A stretch of 64,000 nucleotides of DNA from Cacconaster sp045601245 (GTDB taxonomy: Bacteria; Bacteroidota; Bacteroidia; Bacteroidales; UBA932), in contig JAZRZH010000044.1 in assembly GCA_045601245.1 (NCBI GenBank), forward strand, positions 1 to 64,000, written 5' to 3'. This document shows positions 52,539 to 63,000 of the stretch, piece by piece; positions within the stretch are counted from its first letter, which is position 1; each line of letters begins with the position of its first letter. The position numbers were made by a program, and so were the translations under genes. The notes below the pieces were generated by a model. That model was not told the origin of the DNA. It did no database searches and saw only the letters and a program-made list of their open reading frames with translations.

Positions 52539-53041
52539 TGCTTTCTAATTATTGGCATATTGAGAAGCCCCACAATAAGGCCGCATAGATAACAATACAG
52601 ATGCAGCCAGGCGTTGCAGACCGGGAATAAGAAGCCTATTGCAATGTAGGCTATGATCCAAGCAGTGAAATATAGCTTCCTCTTGACAAGAAACGTGATT
52701 CTTCCGATTAACGCATAACATACACCGGAAGCCCCTATGGTCGGAGTGATTGAGTCATACAGAAATGACAGGCTATCAACAGGGAATGATGCCGATATTA
52801 TGAAGGCCCCGATTAGTGTCCAGATGGAGACAGGATACAGGAATATAATAGAAAGCAGGCACCATACGTTGAGCAATGCGTGAATGAACGAGGAATGGAC
52901 GAATGGATATGCAATGCGGTTCCAAAATCCACAGCCCTTGTAAATGCCTGTGCTTTCTGCCGGAAAATTGAAAAAACACAGTATGATGATGACTGCTACA
53001 TACAACAGTGCCGCAGCTTGCGCTTCCTTTCTTCGTACCAT
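52535..53041 (-). CDS. Phage-encoded rhomboid intramembrane serine protease
   Basis: A 168-residue protein with six transmembrane segments and the complete rhomboid core: H54 and N58 in HSSFIHALLN (oxyanion loop side), nucleophile S105 in TIGASGVCYA (GxSG), and catalytic H147 in AWLHLYCYLCG. It is near the minimum rhomboid size, with no extra soluble domain. Rhomboids cleave single transmembrane helices of client proteins inside the membrane. It lies between the terminase (four-base overlap) and a small phage protein (46-base overlap), so it is part of the morphogenesis transcript rather than a late acquisition at an edge. The client is unknown. The start may be a little downstream of the ATG used here. 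Confidence 0.85.
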   Translation of the reverse strand: MVRRKEAQAAALLYVAVIIILCFFNFPAESTGIYKGCGFWNRIAYPFVHSSFIHALLNVWCLLSIIFLYPVSIWTLIGAFIISASFPVDSLSFLYDSITPTIGASGVCYALIGRITFLVKRKLYFTAWIIAYIAIGFLFPVCNAWLHLYCYLCGLIVGLLNMPIIRKQ

Positions 53042-53433
53042 TGCTTCTTGATTTTTGATATTATCACCTTGGCGGAACCCGGTGTAAGGTAAAATTTCGG
53101 AGCCGGGCCGCTCAAAACGTCAAAGACAAGGTCGTAGATGGAGGCGGTGGGGCGTGTCTTTTTCAGTTCGCACACACGCTTGTATATCTCAAAATACATT
53201 TCCCTCTTTGTCGGCCGCATCTTCTCCAACTTGTCCCCTTTGATGATGTTCCCTACAACAATAGTAGCCCTCTCTTCACTGACCCAGAATCTTTTTGACG
53301 GCATATCGACCACACGGCGGTAGATTTCAGGGAGATAAACTTCCCTGGTTTGTGTGATCTGTTCTCGATAGGCACGCATTAAATCCCTATTGCGTTCCTC
53401 TTCGTACTCGAAATATGCCCCTATGTTTTTCAC
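52996..53433 (-). CDS. Phage protein of Bacteroidetes type (145 aa), first of terminase block
   Basis: A 145-residue basic helical protein: YEEERNRDLMRAYREQI, DMPSKRFWVSEERATIVVGN, MRPTKREMYFEIYKRVCELK and PAPKFYLTPGSAKVIISKIK. I recall similar proteins adjacent to terminases in Bacteroides phages but have no assigned name. It could be the small terminase or another DNA-recognition factor: position first in the terL transcript, size and helix content fit, but no helix-turn-helix is certain. Transcribed from a TAAATTTG box 22 bases upstream. Confidence 0.65.
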   Translation of the reverse strand: MKNIGAYFEYEEERNRDLMRAYREQITQTREVYLPEIYRRVVDMPSKRFWVSEERATIVVGNIIKGDKLEKMRPTKREMYFEIYKRVCELKKTRPTASIYDLVFDVLSGPAPKFYLTPGSAKVIISKIKKQWYEERKRKLRHCCM

Positions 53434-53455
53434 ATCGCTGATAAAGAGTTATTTG

Positions 53456-53463
53456 CAAATTTA
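53456..53463 (-). promoter_or_regulatory. Promoter -7 box for terminase block
   Basis: TAAATTTG on the minus strand, 22 bases before the ATG at 53433, in an AT-rich divergent intergenic region. Confidence 0.55.
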
Positions 53464-53519
53464 GACAAAATTTAGAGATGAAAGTTAATAAATAAAAAAA
53501 TCGCACATTTCAACTGCCT

Positions 53520-53527
53520 TATATTTG
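53520..53527 (+). promoter_or_regulatory. Promoter -7 box for scaffold/capsid genes
   Basis: TATATTTG, 33 bases before the scaffold ATG; divergent from the terminase promoter 57 bases away. Confidence 0.7.
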
Positions 53528-53560
53528 CTTCTGGAGAATTGACAATAATTTCTACGTGCT

Positions 53561-54355
53561 ATGGCAGACAACAATAAAACAACCCAGCAGACGAAGCGCG
53601 AAATGGCGCTCCAGCGTCTGAAAGCCAAGAATCCCGAATCAAATTTCGAGGATGACGAAGCTATCTTTGGTCAGGTCAACGATGACTATGACAACTACGA
53701 GAAGCAGATAGAAGATTACAAGGGACGCGAGAAGGCCTTTTCTGACCTCTTCTCAAGTGACCTGCGTGCTGCTCAGTTCCTTACCGATTGGAGGCAGGGG
53801 CAGGATCCCACTGTAAGTCTTATTCGCAAATTCGGCCCTGAGTTCAAGGAAGCTCTTGACGATCCCGAGAAGCAAGAAGCGCTGGCGCAGGCCAACAAGG
53901 AATATGCTGAACAGGTGGCAAAGGAGAAAGGCTTTGTCGAGGAATATATGAAAAACATCGATGAGACTATCAGCCACATTGACAAACTCGAAGCGGATGG
54001 TACTTATCCGAAGGAGACCATTGATAAGGCAATGGAGCTGCTTCTTCTCATCGTAGCTGAGGGTTCACGTGGGAAATTCTCTCCCGAGACAATTGATATG
54101 GCAGTCAAGGCGGTCAATCACGACATTGATGTAAACAATGCCAATGAGGACGGAGTCGTGAAAGGGCGTAATGACAAATATGAAGAGAGGCTGCGTAAGG
54201 AGAAGAAGGGAGACGGAACCCCTGCGCTTGCTGGTAAGAATGGCACTCAGAAGCAGAATACTGACAAGCAGCCGAATCTCGGTGCTCTCGGCAACTTCGG
54301 CGGCGGCAGTCAGAATATCTGGGAGCGCGGTGGAGAGAAGCGTATCAAACAGTAA
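53561..54355 (+). CDS. Putative scaffolding protein
   Basis: A 264-residue acidic, mostly helical protein with no hydrophobic core signature: RLKAKNPESNFEDDEAIFGQ, YDNYEKQIEDYKGREKAFSD, then coiled-coil stretches (EKQEALAQANKEYAEQVAKE) and a low-complexity tail rich in Gly/Asn/Gln ending GGGSQNIWERGGEKRIKQ. Size, composition and position immediately before the major capsid gene fit a head scaffold. The basic C-terminal end would contact the coat protein, as in P22. Homology could not be checked. Confidence 0.72.
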   Translation: MADNNKTTQQTKREMALQRLKAKNPESNFEDDEAIFGQVNDDYDNYEKQIEDYKGREKAFSDLFSSDLRAAQFLTDWRQGQDPTVSLIRKFGPEFKEALDDPEKQEALAQANKEYAEQVAKEKGFVEEYMKNIDETISHIDKLEADGTYPKETIDKAMELLLLIVAEGSRGKFSPETIDMAVKAVNHDIDVNNANEDGVVKGRNDKYEERLRKEKKGDGTPALAGKNGTQKQNTDKQPNLGALGNFGGGSQNIWERGGEKRIKQ

Positions 54356-54399
54356 CCATTTTCACTATTTCAATATTGTTTAATTAAAATCAAACAGAA

Positions 54400-55872
54400 A
54401 TGAAGACATTCAAAAAGTTTGGAGGCATTCTGTTCTCCTTCTTCCTGACCCTCATCACGTTTACGCTGGGGGCATCTTCTGGCGTTATGGTTGCTGATGC
54501 GAGCAACCTTCCTGACGCCGGTGTAACTTCTGCTGGCGAAGGCGGAACCGCTGGCATTGCAACTGAAACTCAGGGCCGCCAGGACGGTGACTCGGACTTC
54601 TACACCAAGGATATTGACCAGCGAATCACAAAGATTCGTCCTATGGCAACTCCTATTGACCAGATCAGCCGCTATGCGAAGGCTCAGCCGTCAAAGAGTT
54701 TCGAGGTCAAGTATTACTCTGTCGGCACACGTCCTATCAAGTGCACCCTGTCGAATGCCATTGAAGCGCAGGATTCAGGTGCAAGTGTTGAGTTGACCGT
54801 TGATGATTCCAATATGTTCACCCTTGACGATACTATCCGTGTCGTTGGCGTGAAGGGAACCTACGATGACAAGGGCGTTGCTTATGATCCGGACGATGAG
54901 AACACCCCTGACCTTGTGCTCTGCGTCTGCGGCCGTAACGATTCTACCTCTATGCCTGTTGTCTATGCTGTCAACGGAAACAAGGATGCTAATGGACAGA
55001 CAATCTACGTTCCTGCCATTCCTGCCGGTACTACCCTCGTGCGTATGGGCAAAGCCTGCGGCGAACTTGATGTTCAGACCGGTCGCTTCAATAACATTCC
55101 GACTGCTGAGGTTCAGTATTGCCAGAACTTTATGATTCAGGTTGAGCAGTCAACCTTCGATAAGATTGCGGACAAGGAGGTTGAATGGAATTTCTCTGAC
55201 ATTGAGGAAGATGGCATCTATGATATGCGTCTTGCGCAGGAGAATACATATCTCTTCGGCGTTAAGAACGTCATCCATCACCCTACAAAGAACGGAATGG
55301 CCACCTGGTTCACGGGAGGTATCTGGTATATGGCCGGGAAGGACATCGAGGTTGGAGAATGGGACGCTGACAAGCAGTGCGCTGTAATCTCTGATGAGAA
55401 CCTTGTTGACATCACCAAGGACCTCTTTGTTGGCACAGGCATTGGCAATAAGCGCAAGATTCTTCTCTGCGGCTCTGATATGCTCTCTGCCTTCTCCAAG
55501 ATCAAGAGCGACAAGTTCCGTCTCAAAGATACTGTTGAGGTATGGAACCTCAAGTTCAAGAGCTGGGATACCGACTTCGGCGAGGTGCTTACTATCCATC
55601 ACGAGCTGTTCGATGCGAACGGTATGTCTGATTGTGGCTTCGCAATGGATCCTGAATACCTCACCAAGAAAACCCATATCTCCTGGTCTCGCAATATACT
55701 TGACCTCAAGAAGGCTGGTGTGCGCAGGACTGATGCAGTCGTTATTCAGGAGGTGGCTTGTCTTTACCTGCGTTATGCAAAGGCTCACGCTCGTATGCGA
55801 CTGGCCAAGGCTCCTGCAGCAGACAGTGGCTCTGGTTCCGGCAGCGGTTCCGGCAGCGGTGCAGGTGCATAA
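54400..55872 (+). CDS. Major capsid protein with N-terminal membrane-like segment
   Basis: A 490-residue protein of the HK97-fold DUF5309/SU10-type class as judged from SDFYTKDIDQRITKIRPMAT, PIDQISRYAKAQPSKSFEVK, VEQSTFDKIADKEVEWNF and YLRYAKAHARMRLA. Position after the scaffold and the large size support it. Odd features: residues 1-34 read as a signal peptide or membrane anchor (three lysines, then ILFSFFLTLITFTLGASSGV, and an ADA site at 32-34), and the C-terminus is a Gly-Ser repeat. Met30 could be an alternative start, which would remove the hydrophobic part, but the ATG at 54400 is in the better position and the frame between them is intact. Confidence 0.82.
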   Translation: MKTFKKFGGILFSFFLTLITFTLGASSGVMVADASNLPDAGVTSAGEGGTAGIATETQGRQDGDSDFYTKDIDQRITKIRPMATPIDQISRYAKAQPSKSFEVKYYSVGTRPIKCTLSNAIEAQDSGASVELTVDDSNMFTLDDTIRVVGVKGTYDDKGVAYDPDDENTPDLVLCVCGRNDSTSMPVVYAVNGNKDANGQTIYVPAIPAGTTLVRMGKACGELDVQTGRFNNIPTAEVQYCQNFMIQVEQSTFDKIADKEVEWNFSDIEEDGIYDMRLAQENTYLFGVKNVIHHPTKNGMATWFTGGIWYMAGKDIEVGEWDADKQCAVISDENLVDITKDLFVGTGIGNKRKILLCGSDMLSAFSKIKSDKFRLKDTVEVWNLKFKSWDTDFGEVLTIHHELFDANGMSDCGFAMDPEYLTKKTHISWSRNILDLKKAGVRRTDAVVIQEVACLYLRYAKAHARMRLAKAPAADSGSGSGSGSGSGAGA

Positions 55873-55896
55873 TCCAACCGATAAAAGCTAAACCGT

Positions 55897-55930
55897 GCAG
55901 GGCGGGCAAGACGGCCCGTCCTGCTTTTTT
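55897..55930 (+). terminator. Terminator after major capsid gene
   Basis: GCAGGGCGGGC (55897-55907) pairs with GCCCGTCCTGC (55914-55924) with one G-U pair, followed by TTTTTT. It probably lowers expression of the downstream genes relative to capsid. Confidence 0.85.
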
Positions 55931-55944
55931 ATATTATCAACATT

Positions 55945-56349
55945 ATGAATATGAAAAAGTACAAAGCAAAAACAGACATCCACATCAGCGTAGTGCTGAA
56001 AAGTGGTAAGAGCGCTCACATAACCTTTGCCTCGCAGACGGGTGGGGGCAGCGTGTATTACACGGACAACAAGGAGATTCAGGAGGCAATCAAGAAGCAT
56101 CCTAAATTCGGAAAGCTCTTCAAGGAAGTCGCAATAGAGGAGCCAAAACCAAAGGTGGAGAAGAGTGATGCGAAGACAAAGTCCAAGGCCAGCAAGAAAG
56201 TCGAGTTGAAGAAAGTGGCCGTGACCGACCTCGATAGCGCAAAAGACTATTTGAGCGAAAAGTTTGACGTCAGTCGCACCAAGCTAAAGAGCGAGAAGGA
56301 AATCAAGGCGGAAGCCAAGAAACACGGAATCGAATTCGAGGGAATCTAA
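55945..56349 (+). CDS. Small phage head protein with C-terminal SAP/HeH-like motif
   Basis: A 134-residue protein. The first half has beta strands and a KKYKAKTDIHISVVLKSGKS start; the middle is a Lys/Ser-rich linker; the last 40 residues (VTDLDSAKDYLSEKFDVSRT, KLKSEKEIKAEAKKHGIEFE) resemble the short helix-extension-helix modules seen at the ends of phage head or terminator proteins. A capsid-associated role is inferred from position right after the capsid terminator. Next gene begins seven bases after its stop. Confidence 0.6.
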   Translation: MNMKKYKAKTDIHISVVLKSGKSAHITFASQTGGGSVYYTDNKEIQEAIKKHPKFGKLFKEVAIEEPKPKVEKSDAKTKSKASKKVELKKVAVTDLDSAKDYLSEKFDVSRTKLKSEKEIKAEAKKHGIEFEGI

Positions 56350-56355
56350 TCTGCT

Positions 56356-57000
56356 ATGTTGTTCGCTATTGATACTCTTAAACGTGAGATCCGCATTGCT
56401 CTTGACCAGAACAATGTGAGCGCACAATTATTCAACCTGGATGATGTTGATACCCTGTCTCTTGAAGAAATTATAGAGAGCAAAATCGCAGATGCTGCAC
56501 GAATCGTCGAGAACAATGCTCCGGCATATCTTCTCGATTCAGGGAAAGCCTTTGCGGACAGTATCGAGTGGGAAAGTACGGTCGGAATAGGCGCAGGACG
56601 CATATTGCTTCCTGATGACTTCCTCCGGCTCGTTTGTTTCCAGATGAGCGATTGGTCAAGAGCGGTTTCGGTTGCCATTGATGAAAATGACCCTTTGTAT
56701 CAGCGGCAGTCAAGCCGCTTCGCTGGTGTAAGGGGCAATCCCCAGCGGCCGGTTGTCGCTATCACGGGTCAGCCAGGTGGACTTGTGCTTGAATTCTTCT
56801 CCTGCTCTGCCGGCAGGAACGTATATGTAAAACAGGCAAGATACATTGCTATTCCGGTTGTTGAGGAAGGACAGATAGACATTTGCGAGAAGCTGAAACC
56901 GTCTGTTGTCTATTATGCTGCCTACCTCGTTGCCGCAAGCATCAATGACGGCACCCTTGCCCAGAATCTTTTGAACATCAGTAATGAACTAATGAAATGA
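56356..57000 (+). CDS. Putative head-tail connector (neck) protein
   Basis: A 214-residue protein: FAIDTLKREIRIALDQNN, ESKIADAARIVENNAPAYLL, GAGRILLPDDFLRLVCFQMS, and a final helix QNLLNISNELMK. It lies between the capsid genes and the giant tail gene, where the gp6/gp4-type connector usually sits, and has the alternating helix/strand layout expected, but I cannot name a family. Its stop TGA overlaps the start of the tail gene (ATGA), so the two are coupled. Confidence 0.6.
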   Translation: MLFAIDTLKREIRIALDQNNVSAQLFNLDDVDTLSLEEIIESKIADAARIVENNAPAYLLDSGKAFADSIEWESTVGIGAGRILLPDDFLRLVCFQMSDWSRAVSVAIDENDPLYQRQSSRFAGVRGNPQRPVVAITGQPGGLVLEFFSCSAGRNVYVKQARYIAIPVVEEGQIDICEKLKPSVVYYAAYLVAASINDGTLAQNLLNISNELMK

Positions 57001-60000
57001 TTGACATTAACAACTTAGGCACATTTGCATCAGTAGATGCGTTGTGGGCCGCGCACCCTGAAGGCGGACACGAAGGTGACTATGCTACGGTTGATGGGGT
57101 CAAGTACCAATGGAATAAATACGATCGTATTTGGGAAAATGCCTCAACAACCACGCAGAGCACAGCCCGGCAGACGCAAACCTTTGGCGGTGATGTGGTC
57201 ATAAACAACAATCTTACGGTTGGCAATCGTCTCAAGGTGAACGGCCTTATTCAGGCAAAAGGTATCAAGCAACCGAACAGAGGTCTATTCTTGACAATAA
57301 CTGAACTGCGTGCTGCATATCCTTCTCCGGAGATTGGCGATTGGGCAACTGTCGGCAACACCGTCCCTGCTGAAGTTTGGGTTTGCCAGACTCCGGGAAT
57401 TTGGACTGACACAGGACAGACGGGAGGAATAGACGCGATGGACTTCTCTGAAATAGACGCATTGCAGACAGCTGTTTCTCTCCTTGAATCTGCGCTGGAT
57501 ACTTTGATGGAAGGCGATGTTTCAAGTGCCATTGACAATTTCAATGAAGTCATAGACTTCTTGTCTGGAGTTGAGGATGATGAATCGCTCGTTTCACTGT
57601 TGACAAACCTTGAAAACAAGGACACTCAATTGACGAATGCGATAGCTGCAGTAAACACCATCCTTGCTGACGGATTCCGCTTGCGTGGGCTTGCCAATAC
57701 CGCAACCAATCCGGGAACGCCTTCGGGAAGGGTTGCATACATTGTCACCTCCGCAGGCTCGTATTCAAATTTCCTCGTATCTGCAAATACCCCGGCAACG
57801 GTGGCGGATAATGAGATTGCTCTGTTGATGTGGGCTGGTGGCACATATTGGACCAAGGTCACACTTGATATTGCGAAGAAGTCAGTAATCAATGCCGTTA
57901 TTGATGAGCTGGATGACACCATTTCTGCTCTACAGACATCTATCGGCACAACAATTCAGGCGCTTGCATCGAGGGTGACGGCATTGGAGAACCCGAAAAG
58001 CATATACAATCCAACGATTGAGGCTCCGCTGACACAGGGTTACTATTCCCTTTATGATCAGGACAATGCGAGTTCCTCGGCGCTCAATGTAGCCAAGAGC
58101 AACAACAAAGCGGTACTTGGCCTGATTATCTCGTTTATGAGCGAAGCCGGCAAATGGAAAACGTATCAATATGTAGGCTCTGACGTAGAGAACACAAATT
58201 GGTTCAACACCGAGAATTGGAAAGACTTTGGTGCACAGGAGCCGGGATCCGAAAATTATATCATCATAGAAAGCGTTGTCGGCGCTCCGTCCGGAGGTTC
58301 CTTCTACACTCTTGAAACTGCGATACAGGCTCTTATCACTTTCCAGAACAACTCGGGAATATCGTATGCGAAGAAGGGCCTTATCATCGGTTATGTCGTC
58401 GCGGAGAATCAGATGGAGACAAAGCAGTTCCAGGGAGAGATTTCCGATTTCAACGAACCTTCGCTGTGGAAAGACTTTGGTGGCGGTGGCAGTCAGGTAG
58501 AAACGAGCGACAGACCGGTGGCTGATGGCGAGGATGCTTTCTCCACAGGTGGCGCATACGAGTTGATACCTACCGGCATAGAAGAGATAGAATCAGAACG
58601 CACCGATAGTTCGTTGAAGATTCATCTTATCAATGCCGCAGGGGACGAAATCGGAGATCCTGTTACGATTCCGACCGGCACAGGCGGTGGCGGTGGTGGC
58701 AGCGGTGCGAAAATCGTATCCGTCAACTTTGAACATTCTCCGTTCTATGCCGCTGCTGGGGGTTCGTTCCTTCTGAAAGCAGCAATACGTTCCGTAGTCA
58801 CGCAGGGGTCGGATACGACATCCGAGACAATTGAATCTATCACAATTACGGACAGAGACACAAATCAGGTGTTGTATTCAAACCGTGCGGTAAACCAGCC
58901 GAGCAGTGATGATTCCGAGGACTATTCATTCCAATTTGACCTGAGCAGTTTCTTCCTCGAAGCAGGATCTCGCAGGCTACGTCTTACGGCCACAGATACG
59001 GCAGGCGATACAGGAAGCCGCACAATTACCGTTGTGGCAGTGGATGTAACCGTTCAGACCCCGGATTCGCTCAATGCCAACTATGTGTTGACAACGGATG
59101 CGAGCAAGTCCATTTCATTGTATAAGTTCCCGAATAACCAAAGCGACCAGGGTATTCGCGCAACAGTGAAGATTCTGATAAGCGGTGTTTGGAAAACACT
59201 TGGAACGGCGGTTGTCCACGATACCTACACTCATAATATCACCGTAAATCCGAATAATGTTGCTGGAGCTGCACTTACACACGGAAGCTACCTTTTGAAG
59301 ATTCAGGGAGAAGATGTCGCGTCCGGCACCCTCGGCAATATCATCTATTCTTCGCTTATGGTTGTGAATCCTCAGTCCAACGTTCCTGTTGTGGCTATCA
59401 GATACAATGACCAGAACGACGGAGAGGTGAAACTGTATGAGACGGTAAAGATTGATGTGGCTGTTTATAACAATTCCTCTGCACCGGTTTCTGTAACATT
59501 GAAAAGGAATTCAGCCGTTGTTTCTTCATTTGAGGCGAACAAGAGCCGTACATACTCGATTAACCAGCAGATTGCGGATGTCGCTTCTGATGGCACTGCT
59601 ACATTGGTATATATCGCTTCTGCAGGCAATAACGCGCAGAGTGGGGCCATTACACTTTTGGTCCAGGGGAGTGCGATAGATGCGGCGCTCACGAGTGGGG
59701 CTGCCTATAATTTTGATTTCGCAACCAGGAGCAATCAGGAGGCGAGCCACGCAATCGAAAGCGGAGATTTCAGCATTGTCCTCAACGGTGTGAACTGGTC
59801 ATCCAATGGCTTTGCCAATTACCTTGGCCAGACGGCGCTTCGTGTTGCGGAGAATGTGACGGGCGTACTTAATCACGCGCCATTCGCAAATTCTGCCATT
59901 GAGAATACCGGTATGGCCATTCAGTTTGCCTTCGCTACCAATCATATAGCTGATGACAGCGCGAAGTTGCTTGAATGCTATGACCCGAATAATGGCGCCG

Positions 60001-63000
60001 GATTCTACATCACAGGAAAAAAGATTGCCATATTCTGCAAGAACGGTGTTGACAATCTCGTTGAGAGATCATATCCGAATGGTGAGATTGTGACGGTCGG
60101 CATTGTAGTGGAGCCTGGAGACATCTTTATCGGAAGAAACGGCACTCGTTATTCGATGATGAAATTATTCATCAACGGTGAGGAAGCCGGATGCCTTGGC
60201 TATGTCCCGGGAGGAAGCAATCTTTACCAGGCCCGAAACATCACGTTCAACGGACAACAGGGAGACTTCTACCTGTATTGGATTATTGGCTGGAACAACT
60301 ATGTCGAATGGCAACAGGCGTTCTACAATTATCTCGTAAAGGTGAAGAACACTCCGGTAATGGTTGCCGAATACGATTTTGAAAACGTGTTCCCCGGCTC
60401 CACGATCAACGGACCGTCCGCTTCCGAGTTGCTCGCGAAGGGTATGCCTTATCTCGTTGAGGCCCCTTATAATGGCAGTGATGTGAAGGCTCTCGACAAT
60501 ACAACCTCGACAAGTCAGAAGAATTACATCACCCTGTATTATTATGATCCTGAAAAACCTTGGCGCAGTTTTGTTGCGACAGATGTGCAGCGAAGGAATC
60601 AGGGCACAACTTCCGCAAAGCGTCCTATCAAAAATGCGCGGTATTATCTTGCAAAAAGCAAAGGTTCGGGAAAGAACACCACAGTAACGCCTTTGTATCC
60701 GGATTATGACAATGAAGATGCGTTGTTGACGTACCAGCTTTTCGCCCTTAACAAGGTGAGGGTTGGAGACAACACTATCCCGGTTGACATAATCACCGTC
60801 AAGGTGGACTATTCGGATAGCTCAAATGCCAATGACTGCGGTGCTTGCAATATGATGAACGCAACGTACAGGATGCTCGGAGCCAATTATCTCACACCGG
60901 CGCAGCGTTTCTTTAATGGGCATTGGGATAGTGGTGATGTGCATCTGACGGGACTTCAACTCAATCACTCTACGGCCAATCATCCGATTGCAATGTACCG
61001 GAGCGAGACGGGTACACTTTCAGACCTCGTTTTCTACGCGAAGGGAAATTGGAAGGAGGACAAGGGCGAGCAGTTGGCGCTCGGCTTCAACGATACTCCG
61101 GGATACAATCTCGGTTGCAAGAATTATGGAGATTTCGTTGAATTCTTCGGCCTCGAAGATGAAACGTTGATTCAGGTCAAGACCAGATTCCTCTCCAACA
61201 ATACTGTCAAGGACACAAGCAAGTTGTATCTTCTTTCTTTGTATTGCGGAAGTTCATACATCTTTATGAGATATGATGCTTCTGACGGATGGTATGAGTC
61301 AACAGGCTCTATGCGGCAGGTCAACGGGCAATGGGTAGTGACCGGTGATGTCCTCAATCCTGTTGAGGGATTTGAACTCATTACCTATCAGGGATTCGAT
61401 TGGTTCCAGGGAGTTGACAGCGTTGAAACGATGATGGAAATGAAGGCCGACAAGTCATCCTGGGTGCAGAAACTTGTGGACGGCGGTGATATCAGTGCGG
61501 ACACATTCCCTGCGTGGACCTATTATTTCGAGTGTATGGTTGATAACGATCAGCTTGCCATTGACTATGCTCTTGGAAAGAAGGTTCCTTACAACCTGTA
61601 TCGCTTCCTTCGCTTCTGTGATTCTTGTGATTACAGCAAAGTGACCGGATGGAAGACCATTTGGCAGCAGAACCTGTATAAGTATGCGAATCCGTATGCA
61701 CTGTTCGCATACAATGCGTTCACCGACTATCTGGCAGCCGTTGACCAGCAGGCGAAGAATATGCAGCCTATGTGGTTCCTCGATGACGGTGGCACTGTCA
61801 ACAATGGAGTCTATAACGATGAGAAGTATCTGCGAATGTATCCGAATAAGATATATGACGCTGACTCGCTTCTCGGAAAGGACAATGACGGTGGAGCAAC
61901 TGTTGATGCAGAAGTTGATCCGAACAAGCCTTCTGACCAAAGTACCGGATACGCAAATCCTTATGCTGGTTGGGGAAGCGTCCTTTGGAACAATATCTAT
62001 CGTCAGCAGTCCGTCTATATTGATGCTGCCGGGAATGAGATTTCAATGAGGACTGTCGTAGCAGCGATGAGGATGGGACAGATAACTGTCGATGATTTGA
62101 CATTGCGCCCGTTCTCTCCTGAAGGGGCAAAGCATTTCTTCGTTGACAGTATCTTGAAGAGGTGGCAGAAAACGGTTTCTTCCTTTGACGGAGAAAAGAA
62201 GTTCATCAGTTTCACCGAGACGGCAGATGCCCTGTACTATTATGCCTTGCACGGATTGCGTCTTACGGCAATTCCTGACTTTATCGACAAGCGATTCAAG
62301 TTCCGCGATGGATTCTACCAGACAGGACTGTTCTTTGACGGTGTAGTCAGTGCGCGTGTCAATGCGGCGGCAGGGACGAAAATCACAATCAAGGCTGCAA
62401 AGACAGGCTATTTCGGAATAGGCAATGATGCTTCCGGCAACTTGTCGGAGAGTTGTTATCTGGAGGCTGGAGAGGAATACGAGTTTACAAACTTCTCACA
62501 TCAGGAAGGTGCTCTTCTCTATATCTATCAGTGCAACCGAATGAGCGAACTCGACCTTTCTGAAATATCGATCTCTTCCGCATCGTTTGATGCACTTGAA
62601 TTGATTGAGAAACTAAAGATAGGTTCAACTACTCATCAGAATCTCACAATAGGTGGCTATGCTCCGCTTACGTCTCTTCCTCTTGGTGAAATGCCGTTCC
62701 TGCAGGAACTTGATATTCGGAACACCCTTGTTTCGTCCGTAAACGCAAGCGGATGTCCTCGGTTGACGAAGGTATATGCGGAAGGCTCGCAGCTGTCAGC
62801 TTTCACGGCCGCAGAGACTTCTCCTATTGATACGCTGCACCTTCCTGCGACAGTGAGCGAACTTGTTTTCGTGAACCTCCCGAACCTCACTTATCCGGGT
62901 GGATTGACAATGGCTGGCAAGTCGAATATCACGGCGCTGCGCATTGAAGGATGCCCGAATATCAAGAAGGATGAATTGCTGGCTGACATTCTTACTGCCG

